Shown here: piece after piece, positions 45,568 to 54,865 of the stretch
Position numbering within the stretch: position 1 is the stretch's first letter
Layout of the letters: every line of letters starts with the position of its first letter
Assembly (NCBI GenBank): GCA_022822135.1
Contig: JAJECH010000055.1
Location: forward strand, 1-64,000
Reading direction: 5' to 3'
Origin: Pseudomonadales bacterium
Lineage (GTDB): Bacteria; Pseudomonadota; Gammaproteobacteria; Pseudomonadales; Azotimanducaceae
DNA length: 64,000 nucleotides
Notes under the pieces: generated by a model
Seen by the model: the letters and a program-made list of their open reading frames with translations, nothing else
What the model was told of the DNA's origin: nothing
Databases searched by the model: none
Translations under genes and position numbers: made by a program

Positions 45568-45950
45568 GCCGTCAACTCCTTGTAAGTGATCGTCTTTCCT
45601 GCCATTGCGCCGAATAGACTATCTAGCCGATCCTGCGTATCGCGTGTAACGTTGCCTTCATTCAAGCGAAACGTAAATTCGTCCACGTAAGCCCTACAGT
45701 GCTTCATGCTCCAGTTGTGGTATGTTCCCATGTACCCACGCTTCAACACCGCCCATACGCTTTCTATGCCGTTTGTATGCGCCATGCCGTTGACGTACTC
45801 TTTCGCACTGTGCTTCACCGTTTCATGCTTATCCGCAATCCCGATGTAAGCCTTGTGTTCGTCCGTGTAAATCGTTGCGTCCGATTGCACGTTCCTATGA
45901 ACTAGATCGTGCATTGCCGCCTTTCCAGTGTCGGTTACGGGCAAGGACAA
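45564..45950 (-). pseudogene. IS1595 (ISXO2-like) transposase, N-terminal half missing
   Basis: The C-terminal half of an ISXO2-type DDE transposase is intact: IYTDEHKAY holds the second catalytic Asp and GMAHTNGIESVWAVLKRGYMGTYHNWS the third acidic residue (Glu) in the family-typical setting. The first acidic residue and the zinc-binding N-terminus are absent. Similarity stops near 45950, just before a run of nine to ten G and a terminator-like hairpin. The open frame continues to 46100 only by chance, through the tRNA. No inverted repeats were identified. Confidence 0.75.
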
Positions 45951-45978
45951 TTTTAGCAATCGGGGGGGGGCGATGCAC

Positions 45979-46010
45979 GAAAAAGCCCCGAAGGTTTGAC
46001 GCTTCGGGGC
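45979..46010 (-). terminator. Rho-independent terminator, minus strand
   Basis: GCCCCGAAG (from 45985) pairs with CTTCGGGGC (to 46010) around an 8-base loop. On the minus strand the stem is followed by TTTTT. No minus-strand gene precedes it, so it may be left over from the deleted part of the element. A second hairpin without T-run, GTTCGGAG/CTCCGAAC, lies at 46020-46046. Confidence 0.7.
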
Positions 46011-46060
46011 GATAAGGGCGTTCGGAGTTTTGCCATCGCTCCGAACTAGAATTCGCGATT

Positions 46061-46149
46061 GCTGAAGTGGCGAAAATTGGTAGACGCGGTGGACTTCCAA
46101 TCCTCTGGGGCGTATTCCCGTGCGGGTTCGAATCCCGCCTTCAGCACCA
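46061..46149 (+). tRNA. tRNA with class II leucine-type body and UCC anticodon
   Basis: The acceptor stem GCTGAAG pairs fully with CTTCAGC (46139-46145), followed by A73 and an encoded CCA. The D-arm (GCG/CGC with a GG loop) and the T-arm (GCGGG/CCCGC with TTCGAAT) are regular. The variable arm is long (16 bases, GGG/CCC stem), as in leucine and serine tRNAs, and the body closely resembles gammaproteobacterial tRNA-Leu(CAA). The anticodon stem is GTGGA/TCCTC, with one U-U mismatch. The loop CTTCCAA is that of tRNA-Gly(UCC), placing TCC at 46096-46098. The identity is uncertain: it may be charged with leucine and read glycine GGA/GGG codons, or it may be silent. Confidence 0.75.
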
Positions 46150-46421
46150 ATCGCTTTCTTTCGTTATCGGAATTATAAGGGGTACGGAGATTTGGCTACA
46201 AGGGTTGGGTGTCAACTAATCGACATACTTCCCTTAATTCTTGACCGTGTAAATTCCACGTTTGAGTCGCTGTGTGGCGGATATTTCACGCCGATCCGAT
46301 CATTTAAATACTAGATCGACAACGCCTGTCTTAAACACGTCATCCAATCAGTCCTGTAGCGCTTGTTCTATACCTTGCAGAAAATAGGATTGTTGCGTGC
46401 AGGAATAGACCCTTTGATCAG

Positions 46422-48059
46422 GTGCGGGTGCCAGCTTTGAAGAAATCGTTATGTCTGTTTGCGCTCGCTTTAGCGCAGCTCATCGATTCAAGTCCAGTGT
46501 GCCCAACGAATACGCTACGGGCAGGAGAAGCAACCTGGTTTGCGTTAGAGAGCGAATGCGCCGAGGAAAGGCGCTCATGCGAACTACATCATGGAATCTC
46601 AATCAAAAATAACGTACTAAATGAGGAGTGTTGGTTCCGTCCGATTGATGAAGAGCAGCAGTTTTTCGGACCTTGTCCGGAAACACTGCGAAACTCCGAG
46701 TCTTTGTTTGACATAGATACTGTTGACTGGACTCTAGCTCAGGTGTTGTTAAGACAGTACTTTCGGGCTAGTGATCGCGTGACGTTCTACAAGGCATCCG
46801 AGTCAGCATCTGAGTTGCAGAGGATTCTTGAGATGGATCCTGATAACAATCGTGCGATCGAGATTTCGTTAAGGTATGCTGACCAATTCAAAATCAGCGC
46901 CGACAGGCGATTACAACTTGCATTGCGATTACGGGCGTCAGATCCGGCATGTATCGGAGGATTGTGGTTCTATATCGGCACACTAGGCTACATCATCGAT
47001 CTTATCGCTAATGAAGCGGAGGTATCCCGAGGGATCTCTCTCCCGGAACTCGCTGCAAGTGATATCAAAATCAGAGAAGCCATCGAATTGGTCGAATCGG
47101 CGTATCTCGATGCGCACGAATCGATTCATCCATACAAGAAACTACCACTTTCTTGGGCGTTTGTGAGCGAACCGTTTTTCGGGCGCGTACTAAGTCGTCT
47201 CGGTGACGAGACATTGAATAAGCATCGTCTGTTCGTCACGAACGATCTGCGGCTTGAATTTGGTGCTGATGTAGAAGCTGATCGAAAGATGTCTCTGAAC
47301 ATGCTTTGTAATGATTACGCCTTTGAATTAGGGTTAATGAACTCATGCGTCGATCTCGTGGCTCGCCACTGGGAATCGGATGTAGCCCTTTTCGACAAAC
47401 CGTCTGACGACGTCATAGAAGCAACTACACGCCTAGCTCTAGCAAGCTCGCGTAGGTGTGATGAGCCTTCTTTTCTTGATTTACCACAAGATGGCTTTCG
47501 CGTTGTTACCCCGAGTACCCGTTGTGTTCCAGAAATACATGCAGAAGCCAATGTAGAAATAAACCGTCTGTTGGACCAATTAGAGAATCTCAAGGATTAC
47601 CCCGAGATATCGGTTTTGCGCGCGTACACGAATCCAGTAAGTGATTCGCGGCAGATCTTTATGAACGTAATTGCAGATGATTCCAAACAGGTCGTTCACG
47701 CGATATTGATCGCGAAGCGGTTGAATAAGGTGGGTGCTGTGGCAGACGCGGAGCTGGTCCTTGCGGAGGCTTTAAATACATTAGATGAAGATTACGATGA
47801 GAGCTTCTTCGAATGCTGGTTTCCAAGAATAGACCGATTTTGGAGCCGTAGTTTCGAAGGGATTGCGAACTACTTATCCTTGCAAGGACACGAACGGATC
47901 TCTAACGTTCGGAAGTTGGTTAAGGCAGCACTCGATGTACAAATCGGTCAAGGAGGTGAATCGTTTCTTGAAGGTGCGTACATATCAGATCCGCCGACAA
48001 ATTGGTCGGATTCCAACTACTGTGACACAAGTCTAGAATCACCAGGTATTGCTCCTTAG
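46422..48059 (+). CDS. Large secreted protein, unknown
   Basis: The frame starts at GTG 46422; a TTG at 46437 (KKSLCLFALALAQLI) gives a neat signal peptide. The ~540-residue product has several Cys in the first 90 mature residues (ECAEERRSCE, NEECWF, GPCPETL), probably disulfide-bonded. A long, mostly helical region follows whose pattern (RILEMDPDNNRAIE, later ADAELVLAEALNTLDEDYDESF) suggests irregular TPR-like repeats. No family is recognised. It is likely periplasmic. The gene is isolated between the tRNA and a small redox-like protein. Confidence 0.55.
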   Translation: MRVPALKKSLCLFALALAQLIDSSPVCPTNTLRAGEATWFALESECAEERRSCELHHGISIKNNVLNEECWFRPIDEEQQFFGPCPETLRNSESLFDIDTVDWTLAQVLLRQYFRASDRVTFYKASESASELQRILEMDPDNNRAIEISLRYADQFKISADRRLQLALRLRASDPACIGGLWFYIGTLGYIIDLIANEAEVSRGISLPELAASDIKIREAIELVESAYLDAHESIHPYKKLPLSWAFVSEPFFGRVLSRLGDETLNKHRLFVTNDLRLEFGADVEADRKMSLNMLCNDYAFELGLMNSCVDLVARHWESDVALFDKPSDDVIEATTRLALASSRRCDEPSFLDLPQDGFRVVTPSTRCVPEIHAEANVEINRLLDQLENLKDYPEISVLRAYTNPVSDSRQIFMNVIADDSKQVVHAILIAKRLNKVGAVADAELVLAEALNTLDEDYDESFFECWFPRIDRFWSRSFEGIANYLSLQGHERISNVRKLVKAALDVQIGQGGESFLEGAYISDPPTNWSDSNYCDTSLESPGIAP

Positions 48060-48262
48060 AAGCGTTTCACCGCGATCCGTTTCGCTTCGACGAATACGAA
48101 ACGTACTTTAGTGGCAGAGCTCAAACGAAATTCGGCGAACCGTTTGTCGATCGAGAAGGTCGACAAAAACTGCGATAATCCACCCGAAGATTTATCGGGT
48201 ACGGTCGAAGGTGATATTCTGCGACGAACTTTTAGGCCGTATATTTGAATTGGAGAGATAGG

Positions 48263-48604
48263 ATGAAACAGCGTACCTTGATGTGCTTAGTTACCGGTAT
48301 AGTGGCATTGCTATTTCAAACATCCTTAACAGCGTCGGGGTCTATTACCGCGGGCGGATCGATCAGTCCGAGGGATGCGTACACGCAAGGTAAAGCGGTA
48401 ACGTTTCAGAAGCTCGTATGTGGGTCTTGCCCGATTTCTAAAGGTGAGTTGAATCGTGAACGTGCGATAAGTCTGAAGGACAGTCTGGAAGCGAGGGATG
48501 AGAGCGTTAAGCCAGGCACGCCGGATGACGAACACATTAAGGTCCTTGACCGTAATGAACAGGAAATGGTGCACTACTACTTGAAACGTCGTTACAAGCT
48601 TTAG
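48263..48604 (+). CDS. Small exported protein with CxxC, unknown
   Basis: The ATG at 48263 follows a GGAGAGATAGG stretch. The 113-residue product has a signal peptide (MCLVTGIVALLFQTSLTASG) and one CxxC motif in QKLVCGSCPISKG. The His needed for c-type haem attachment is absent, so it is not a cytochrome; the motif could be a redox or metal site. The C-terminus is charged (MVHYYLKRRYKL). A beta-barrel protein gene starts 25 bases downstream on the same strand, so the two probably form a unit. Confidence 0.6.
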   Translation: MKQRTLMCLVTGIVALLFQTSLTASGSITAGGSISPRDAYTQGKAVTFQKLVCGSCPISKGELNRERAISLKDSLEARDESVKPGTPDDEHIKVLDRNEQEMVHYYLKRRYKL

Positions 48605-48628
48605 TGCTTAGAGGTAGGGAGTACGAAC

Positions 48629-49546
48629 GTGACTAAGACAAGAACTTACGTAGCGGTTGCGATGGTTAGCTGGTTAGCGTCGGCTCCTGCCGCTCTAGCC
48701 GATGGGTCCGTGTGGCTTCCCACCCCGGGTACCGGTACCATGACGGTGTCATATGTATCGCAGAAAGCGGACAACATGTGGGTGGGTAAAAACGGTCCTA
48801 ATCCGATTCCTTTTCGGGGTTTAGATCAAAGTACGGTGACGCTTGACGGTACGTACGGTTTCTCCGACTCCGTTTCAATGGATATCCGTGTGGGCACGTC
48901 TGAAGTTTCACCGACGCACGGTAACCCAATTCCGCTATCGACGGACGGCCTTACCGATACGGAAGTAGGTCTTACTTGGCGATTTCGTGACGAGGTCGTA
49001 AGTGATGGCCCGAGTGCGGCATTCCGCGTCGGAGCGATCATTGCAGGAAACTACGATACAGGAGGTCCTGGACCAGCAGAGGTCATGGGGGATCCTAGTC
49101 GGGTTGGTGCGGGTCCGACCGCAATAGGGGACGGTGCGAGCGGCATCGAATTGTCAGGCATCATTGGCAAGATTTTCAATAATCGCATCGCACTCTCTGC
49201 CGAACTAGGTTTCCGTAACCGATCGGGCGATGTGCCTCGGGAGACCTTTATGAACTTTGACGCGCACTTGATTGCCAGAGATAACCTAGTTCTCAGTGCG
49301 CAATACCATATTCAGGCATCATCCGGCGATGTGGATATTGGCCCGCCGCCAGGACCTGGGGCGCACGGTATGCATTGGGATCAGTTCCCGTATGTCGCTG
49401 AAGACATCAATCGTGTCTCGATCGGCGGTACCTTCGTTCTGAATAGCATTGACATCGGTTTGCATTGGTTCAAAGTGCTCGATGGTCGGAACACAGCTGA
49501 ATTCAAAGCGATCGGGGGAACATTGACGTACAACTTCGGTCACTAA
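48629..49546 (+). CDS. Outer-membrane beta-barrel protein, unknown
   Basis: The 305-residue product has a signal peptide ending APAALADG and alternating beta strands (TMTVSYVSQKADN, VTLDGTYGFSDSVSMDIRVGTS, LTYNFGH at the end) consistent with a 12-14-strand outer-membrane barrel of the MetA-pathway/transporter kind. One exposed loop is rich in Gly, Pro, His and Met (GPPPGPGAHGMHW), perhaps a metal site. It lies in a unit with the small CxxC protein and is followed by a good terminator. Confidence 0.65.
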   Translation: MTKTRTYVAVAMVSWLASAPAALADGSVWLPTPGTGTMTVSYVSQKADNMWVGKNGPNPIPFRGLDQSTVTLDGTYGFSDSVSMDIRVGTSEVSPTHGNPIPLSTDGLTDTEVGLTWRFRDEVVSDGPSAAFRVGAIIAGNYDTGGPGPAEVMGDPSRVGAGPTAIGDGASGIELSGIIGKIFNNRIALSAELGFRNRSGDVPRETFMNFDAHLIARDNLVLSAQYHIQASSGDVDIGPPPGPGAHGMHWDQFPYVAEDINRVSIGGTFVLNSIDIGLHWFKVLDGRNTAEFKAIGGTLTYNFGH

Positions 49547-49566
49547 TCCTCAGTACAAACATCGTA

Positions 49567-49602
49567 ACGCTCGGTAGCCACGGCGGTCGCCGAGCGTTTT
49601 TT
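49567..49602 (+). terminator. Rho-independent terminator
   Basis: ACGCTCGG and CCGAGCGT form an 8-base stem around a GC-rich loop, followed by TTTTTT. It closes the unit ending at 49546 and separates it from the fusion gene starting at 49640. Confidence 0.85.
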
Positions 49603-49639
49603 ATTAACAATCTTTGGCTCAACGCAAAGAGGCACTGAT

Positions 49640-51814
49640 ATGAAACTGAGTCGAATCATCTTGTTCATAGTGGTGGCGCTCTTCATCGCAATGTTCTTCG
49701 TGTTTGATTTGAAGGAGTTCTTTACCGTCGACTTCTTCGAAACGCAACGCGACGCGATCGCTGCGTTTCAAAATGAAAACCCTTGGCTTGTTGTTATTGC
49801 CTTCTTCCTGATCTATGTGTTGGTAACCGGGACATCGTTGCCGGGAGCAGCGATCCTGACGCTCATTGCAGGTGCTTTATTCGGGTTAGTTCAAGGTGTG
49901 ATTCTGGTTTCTTTCGCGAGCACGATGGGAGCGACCATGGCATTCACGATCACGCGTTTCGTATTCCGAGATGCGGTGCGTAAGCGGTTTGGTCAATTCT
50001 TGACCGCGATCGATCGAGGGGTCGAACGGGAAGGGGCGTTCTACCTTTTCGCATTGCGCTTAGTACCCGCGGTTCCTTTCTTCGTCGTGAACCTAGTGAT
50101 GGCACTAACGCCGATTTCGACTTGGCGCTTTTACTGGGTAAGCCAGATCGGCATGCTCTTCGGAACCATCGTGTACGTAAATGCTGGTGCCGAACTTGGA
50201 CAGATTGAATCCGTGGGTGACATTTTGTCCCCGAGACTATGGATCTCGTTTGTGTTTCTCGGACTAGCACCACTGCTAGCTAAGAAGCTCCTTGATTTAA
50301 TTAAATCGCGTAAAGTCCTGACAAAGTTCAAGAAACCTAAGAGGTTCGACAACAACTTAGTCGTCATTGGTGCAGGATCAGGTGGCTTGGTCGCCGCATT
50401 GATCGCTGCGACGGTCAAAGCGAAAGTAACACTGATCGAACGACATCGAATGGGCGGTGACTGCCTAAACACCGGATGCGTTCCAAGTAAGTCATTACTC
50501 CGTTCCGCCAAGATGCTGTCGTACGCTGCACGTGCCAAGGATTTCGGATTCACCAGCGCTGATGTGACATTCGATTTCGCCGAAGTGATGGATCGCGTTC
50601 AGCGAATCATCAAGAAGATTGAACCGAATGACTCCGTTGAGAGATACACCGAGCTGGGTGTGAACTGTGTCCTTGGGGATGCAAAAATCACCTCGCCTTA
50701 CACACTTAACGTTGATGGGCAAGAAATTACGACTCGCAACATCGTGATTGCAACTGGTGGTCAGCCGTTTGTACCTCCGATCATGGGGTTGAATGAAGGC
50801 GATTACTACACGTCAGACAATATATGGGAACTCAGATCGGTCCCACCTCGACTCGTAGTCCTCGGGGGTGGTCCCATTGGATGCGAATTAGCGCAAGCTT
50901 TCCGCCGATTTGGTTCTGACGTTACGCTTATAGAACAAGCCCCGCACTTGTTGATTCGTGAAGACGACGACGTGAGCGAGTTACTTGGCCGTCAATTTGA
51001 GTCAGAGAGTATTCGATTACTGACGAACCACCGAGCGATGCGAGTCGAATCGCACGCGAATGAGCGGACCTTAGTCTGCTTGAAGGATGACGAATCAGAA
51101 ATTCGAGTGCCGTTTGACTCGATTTTGATCGCAGTAGGTCGCAAACCCAATACCGAAGGACTCGGGCTTGAGGATGTGGGTGTCGCGGTAGGCGAGAGAG
51201 GGGAAGTGATCGTCGACGAGTTTCTCCGAACAAGCGTGCCGACGATCTATGCGTGCGGCGACGCGATTGGACCTTACCAGTTCACGCATACAGCTTCCCA
51301 CGAAGCATGGTATGCGTCGGTGAATCCATTGTTTAGTCCGTTCAAGCGATTCAAGGCGGATTATTCGGTCATTCCCTGGACGACATTCACCGATCCGGAA
51401 GTAGGTCGTGTCGGTATCAACGAGAAAGAAGCCCGTGAAAAAGGACTGAACGTCGAAGTCACGCGATTCGAGTTAGACGATCTTGATCGTGCTCTTGCTG
51501 ACGAAGAAGGACGCGGTTTTGTCAAGGTCATTACTTCACAAGGAAAAGATCGCATACTTGGCGCTACGATCGTGGGTCATCACGCAGGTGATCTCTTGGC
51601 GGAGTTCATTGCGGCAATGAAATGGGGTAAAGGATTAAAGAGTGTGATGGGAACGATTCATGTTTACCCTACGTTGACGGAAGCCAACAAATTTGCGGCG
51701 AGTACGTGGCGTAAGAAACACGCACCTGAGAATTTACTCGAGTGGGTCAAGAAGTTTCACGACGTACGACGTGGCTTAACACGAACCACCAAGCAAGTTG
51801 AACTGCCGCAATGA
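49640..51814 (+). CDS. TVP38/TMEM64 membrane domain fused to a disulfide oxidoreductase
   Basis: Residues ~1-215 are a DedA/TVP38-type membrane domain (several helices, ALFGLVQGVILVSFASTMGA, and the family's re-entrant RLVPAVPFFVVN). Residues ~235-720 are a class I pyridine nucleotide-disulfide oxidoreductase: FAD motif VVIGAGSGGLVAA, redox pair in GGDCLNTGCVPSK, NAD(P) motif VVLGGGPIGCELAQAF, YACGDAIG, and a C-terminal dimerisation domain with HVYPTLTEANKFAA, where the His-x-x-x-x-Glu of the active site is replaced by HVYPTLTE. This fusion is recurrent in bacteria and mercuric-reductase-like; its substrate is not established. It is convergent with the DUF547 gene. Confidence 0.85.
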   Translation: MKLSRIILFIVVALFIAMFFVFDLKEFFTVDFFETQRDAIAAFQNENPWLVVIAFFLIYVLVTGTSLPGAAILTLIAGALFGLVQGVILVSFASTMGATMAFTITRFVFRDAVRKRFGQFLTAIDRGVEREGAFYLFALRLVPAVPFFVVNLVMALTPISTWRFYWVSQIGMLFGTIVYVNAGAELGQIESVGDILSPRLWISFVFLGLAPLLAKKLLDLIKSRKVLTKFKKPKRFDNNLVVIGAGSGGLVAALIAATVKAKVTLIERHRMGGDCLNTGCVPSKSLLRSAKMLSYAARAKDFGFTSADVTFDFAEVMDRVQRIIKKIEPNDSVERYTELGVNCVLGDAKITSPYTLNVDGQEITTRNIVIATGGQPFVPPIMGLNEGDYYTSDNIWELRSVPPRLVVLGGGPIGCELAQAFRRFGSDVTLIEQAPHLLIREDDDVSELLGRQFESESIRLLTNHRAMRVESHANERTLVCLKDDESEIRVPFDSILIAVGRKPNTEGLGLEDVGVAVGERGEVIVDEFLRTSVPTIYACGDAIGPYQFTHTASHEAWYASVNPLFSPFKRFKADYSVIPWTTFTDPEVGRVGINEKEAREKGLNVEVTRFELDDLDRALADEEGRGFVKVITSQGKDRILGATIVGHHAGDLLAEFIAAMKWGKGLKSVMGTIHVYPTLTEANKFAASTWRKKHAPENLLEWVKKFHDVRRGLTRTTKQVELPQ

Positions 51815-51823
51815 AGTAGGTAC

Positions 51824-52642
51824 TCAAGGCTGGTTTAAGTCCCAGTCGTATTCATAATCGATAGCGCCCCTGAAGTTCCTCAAAAGGTCACCCAAATCTT
51901 CGTCGGCGTACTTGATCAAATGCACGATAACGCCTTCCTCTGAGTCTCCGAAGTCGAACACCCACCAGTCGTAAATGCTCGACAACACGATAAAGTCCTC
52001 ATCAACCACATCCACACCGCGCGAATGGTTCACATATGCTCGCGCACCTTCATCTAAAAGTGAGTCCAGATTCGCCGCGGTATATACATCTTTGGCGAGG
52101 TTAGGACAACCGATGCTGGCACAATTGACCGCATAGTGAATTCGCTCGTCTTTCCAGATCGGTCTTAGGATCCCATGTTCGATGTTGTCCAATGTCAAGT
52201 CCTGTCCGACGACATTCGCGTGAACGTCGCCCCAAGGACCGGATCGCGGTATCCAGCTCTCGTGAATCTCCTTGATGGAATCAACGGGGTAAGCATCCAC
52301 CACGATCTTGACCGTCAATGCGTTGTAGAAGTTGATCCAGTAAGCCTTCTGTTCTGCGCGCGCGTGATCACGAGGATCGGTTGATTGGAGTTTCTCCAAG
52401 TACGTATTGAGCCTCTTCAAGTCTGTCGGTACCGCTTTGAGGCTCGCGTAATCGAAACGGTTGACACCAGACGGGTGTTCTTTGAGATAGGTATTCAGTA
52501 TCGATTGCCAATCGCTATGGTCGATAGTTGCTGTGTTTTGTTCGTCGCTTTCAGCCCAGTATGGGATTAACTCAGGTTTTTGCGCTGGGAACGCGGCGAG
52601 CGCAAGAAATGTACACGCCAGAATTAATGCGAGTTGTTTCAT
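51824..52642 (-). CDS. Exported DUF547 protein
   Basis: This 272-residue protein has a signal peptide (LILACTFLALAAFPAQ). The DUF547 core is visible: KAYWINFYNALTVKIVVDAYP, SIKEI, LTLDNIEHGILRPIW, HYAVNCASIGCPNLA with two Cys, and a late SSIYDWWVFDFG. The family is widespread, exported and of unknown function, with a papain-like arrangement suggested by the conserved Cys and His. It is the last gene of a minus-strand operon with two glycosyltransferases (12-base gap). Confidence 0.85.
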   Translation of the reverse strand: MKQLALILACTFLALAAFPAQKPELIPYWAESDEQNTATIDHSDWQSILNTYLKEHPSGVNRFDYASLKAVPTDLKRLNTYLEKLQSTDPRDHARAEQKAYWINFYNALTVKIVVDAYPVDSIKEIHESWIPRSGPWGDVHANVVGQDLTLDNIEHGILRPIWKDERIHYAVNCASIGCPNLAKDVYTAANLDSLLDEGARAYVNHSRGVDVVDEDFIVLSSIYDWWVFDFGDSEEGVIVHLIKYADEDLGDLLRNFRGAIDYEYDWDLNQP

Positions 52643-52654
52643 AGATTGCTCCAG

Positions 52655-53383
52655 CTATTTAAAATCTTCAGAACGCTTCAATGCCAGTTTTAAGATCATT
52701 CCGAGGATCCCGATGCTAGCAAGCGCGACACCTTGCATGGTGCCGCCAATTTTGGATTTCCCATGACGTCGTCGGAGTGTCGTGACTGGGACTTCCACCA
52801 CCGACATGTTTGCCTTTATCGCCTTGATCTGCATTTCAACGGTCCAGCCGAATGTCTCGTCCTTCATCTGGAGTTCGGATAGTGCGTTTGAAGTTATCGC
52901 GCGAAACGGACCGAGGTCTGTTACCTTTTGTCGCCACAATAATTGAATCAGAATGCCAGCCACTCGACTTCCGATCACTTGAGCCGGCGACAGTGCGCCA
53001 GCTTCCATCTTTCCGAGCATACGAGAACCAATCGCCAGATCAGCGCCCCGCTCGATAACCTGAAGCAACAGAGATGCTTCTTTTACGTCGAATGTTTGAT
53101 CGCCGTCGATGAATAACACGACGTCAACAGGCTTCAAGGCCGCGATCGCGGTGAGACAGCTAACGCCGTACCCCTGTTTGCGTTGTCTGACGACACGAGC
53201 ACCTGCTTTGCCCGCACGGTGAACAGTGGCGTCGGTCGAGTTGTTGTCGCAGACGACGACGTCGTCAACCAATCGATTACCTTCCTCATCCTTTAGTGCG
53301 ATCAAGGCTTTAACAACCGGAGCGATGTTATCTTCTTCATCGCGTGCTGGGATGACTGCGCCGATACTTAGGTTGCCAAGCAT
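52655..53383 (-). CDS. Family 2 glycosyltransferase, polyprenyl-phosphate hexose synthase type
   Basis: The 242-residue protein has a GT-A fold: AVIPARDEEDNIAPVV, VVCDNNSTDAT, the acidic DGDQTF metal-binding motif (about residue 95), LAIGSRMLG, and a late VPVTTLRRRHGKSKIGG segment. This is typical of dolichyl/undecaprenyl-phosphate mannose- or glucose-transferases. A hydrophobic segment near the C-terminus (GVALASIGILGMILKLAL) could anchor it. It lies between a membrane glycosyltransferase and DUF547, so it probably supplies lipid-linked sugar to that membrane enzyme. Confidence 0.85.
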   Translation of the reverse strand: MLGNLSIGAVIPARDEEDNIAPVVKALIALKDEEGNRLVDDVVVCDNNSTDATVHRAGKAGARVVRQRKQGYGVSCLTAIAALKPVDVVLFIDGDQTFDVKEASLLLQVIERGADLAIGSRMLGKMEAGALSPAQVIGSRVAGILIQLLWRQKVTDLGPFRAITSNALSELQMKDETFGWTVEMQIKAIKANMSVVEVPVTTLRRRHGKSKIGGTMQGVALASIGILGMILKLALKRSEDFK

Positions 53384-53386
53384 TGA

Positions 53387-54709
53387 TTAACCATTCTGAA
53401 GTTTTAACTTCCGTCGACGATGTCGTTGTATGTCCCAACACAGCGCGACCGCAATGACACCGAATTCTGCTAGTCGTGCCCACAATGGTTGGGCATACGG
53501 TTGCATTTCGTAGTTACCCAGCTGTAACCCGGTGATATACGAGAGCAGGAGCGCGACGGACGCGGTCCACGCCCAGCGGGAAGGGTAGATTGCTGCGAAT
53601 GGCAATAGCCACAGCATATACCATGCGTTAAACACTGGAATGATGATGAAAAGAGCTCCATAAATCCAATCTCCCCGCGGGATGCTGGTACCTCCTTTTC
53701 GATATTCGATAAGGTAGAGTAGAACGAACGCGGTGTATGCCATACCAAGAAGGAATTTCGACGCTGTCGCCGGAATTACTAAGGACACTATTGCGTAGAA
53801 GGACGAGTTGAACTCCCATTGATGCGCGAAAAGCATGACGGTACTTAGATCGGTTGCACCAGTCAGTAAAAACGGCCCGTAAAGCAATCCAAGCGTGATT
53901 ACAAAATAAAGCCAGTGCCGAGGGCATGCATGGCATAGTACGAACGGAACCAAAGCTAGCGCAAATAGCTTTGCGCCTACTGCAAGACCAAGGCATACTG
54001 CGGCTAAACCGTTGCGTTCTTTCGTCGATAGGACAATTGCGGCGATCACTAAGCAGACCCCGAGACCGTCCGGATGTGCTGTGAACGCGATTTCCTTTAT
54101 GACTAAAGGACACCACGCGTAAAGCATGACGTTTCGAGCGGTTGTGAGTCGAGTGAGTAGGTAGATGGTCGCAAGATCGACCACGATCAAGAGACCTTGC
54201 AGGGAACTGACGCTTCCAGCTTTCAGCAGAAAACCAAGCAGAAACAATGCTTGCGTCGTCGGTCCGTAAATCGTCGGGAGATCTGGATTGTTGATTTGGT
54301 CGAGACTCGGTTGGAGAGCTGCGGGTACGCTCTCATCCGCGAAAAAGGTCTCCGGCGCTATACCGTAAGGTGTACCCGCTTCCCAAAACCGATATCCGTC
54401 CCATAGGTACCTGTAGAAGTCATCCTCATAAAAGGGTCCACCGAGTAAACCACAGAGTCGCAAAATGATGGCCCAGAAAAACAACCTGCTGATTGGCAGC
54501 GGTTCGTCTTGGTGAACGAGATATAGAAATAGACAGAATATTGGTGCAGCAGTCCAAACAAGAATCCCATAAAAAGCAAGTAGCTCGGGTTCCCCGGTCT
54601 GCCGTGCTAAATACGCGAGGGTTATGTAACCTAGACAGCACCATACACCTGTGGCGTCAATGATGTATCGAGATGGCGGTAAATTGCCCCTAATATCGTG
54701 TGTGCTCAA
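53387..54709 (-). CDS. Polytopic membrane glycosyltransferase (GT-C, mannosyltransferase-like)
   Basis: This 440-residue protein has about 10-12 hydrophobic helices. After the second helix is the acidic loop segment GGPFYEDDFYRYLWDGYRFWEAG, the usual position of the catalytic Asp/Glu in GT-C enzymes that use lipid-phosphate sugars. Later loops (SKFLLGMAYTA, WYMLWLLPFAAIYP) agree with the mannosyltransferase (GT87-like) group. It is the first gene of the operon: the glycosyltransferase that would make its donor starts 3 bases after its stop. The acceptor is unknown. Confidence 0.8.
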   Translation of the reverse strand: MSTHDIRGNLPPSRYIIDATGVWCCLGYITLAYLARQTGEPELLAFYGILVWTAAPIFCLFLYLVHQDEPLPISRLFFWAIILRLCGLLGGPFYEDDFYRYLWDGYRFWEAGTPYGIAPETFFADESVPAALQPSLDQINNPDLPTIYGPTTQALFLLGFLLKAGSVSSLQGLLIVVDLATIYLLTRLTTARNVMLYAWCPLVIKEIAFTAHPDGLGVCLVIAAIVLSTKERNGLAAVCLGLAVGAKLFALALVPFVLCHACPRHWLYFVITLGLLYGPFLLTGATDLSTVMLFAHQWEFNSSFYAIVSLVIPATASKFLLGMAYTAFVLLYLIEYRKGGTSIPRGDWIYGALFIIIPVFNAWYMLWLLPFAAIYPSRWAWTASVALLLSYITGLQLGNYEMQPYAQPLWARLAEFGVIAVALCWDIQRHRRRKLKLQNG

Positions 54710-54865
54710 GTGTTAAATGGCACATCGCGAGGTCAATGGACAATAAAAATGACAGAGTCAACTCGAGTGAAGCCGCGAAATAGGTTGGATCATGACACAC
54801 AGAGTAATTTAACCGCCACTATAGAGATTGATTTATAGACCAAGGCAGATGATTCGTACGGCTAT

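Noticed and set aside
45951-46100. Upstream part of the transposase frame running through the tRNA
   Set aside because: It has no transposase similarity and overlaps a well-formed tRNA, so it is open by chance.
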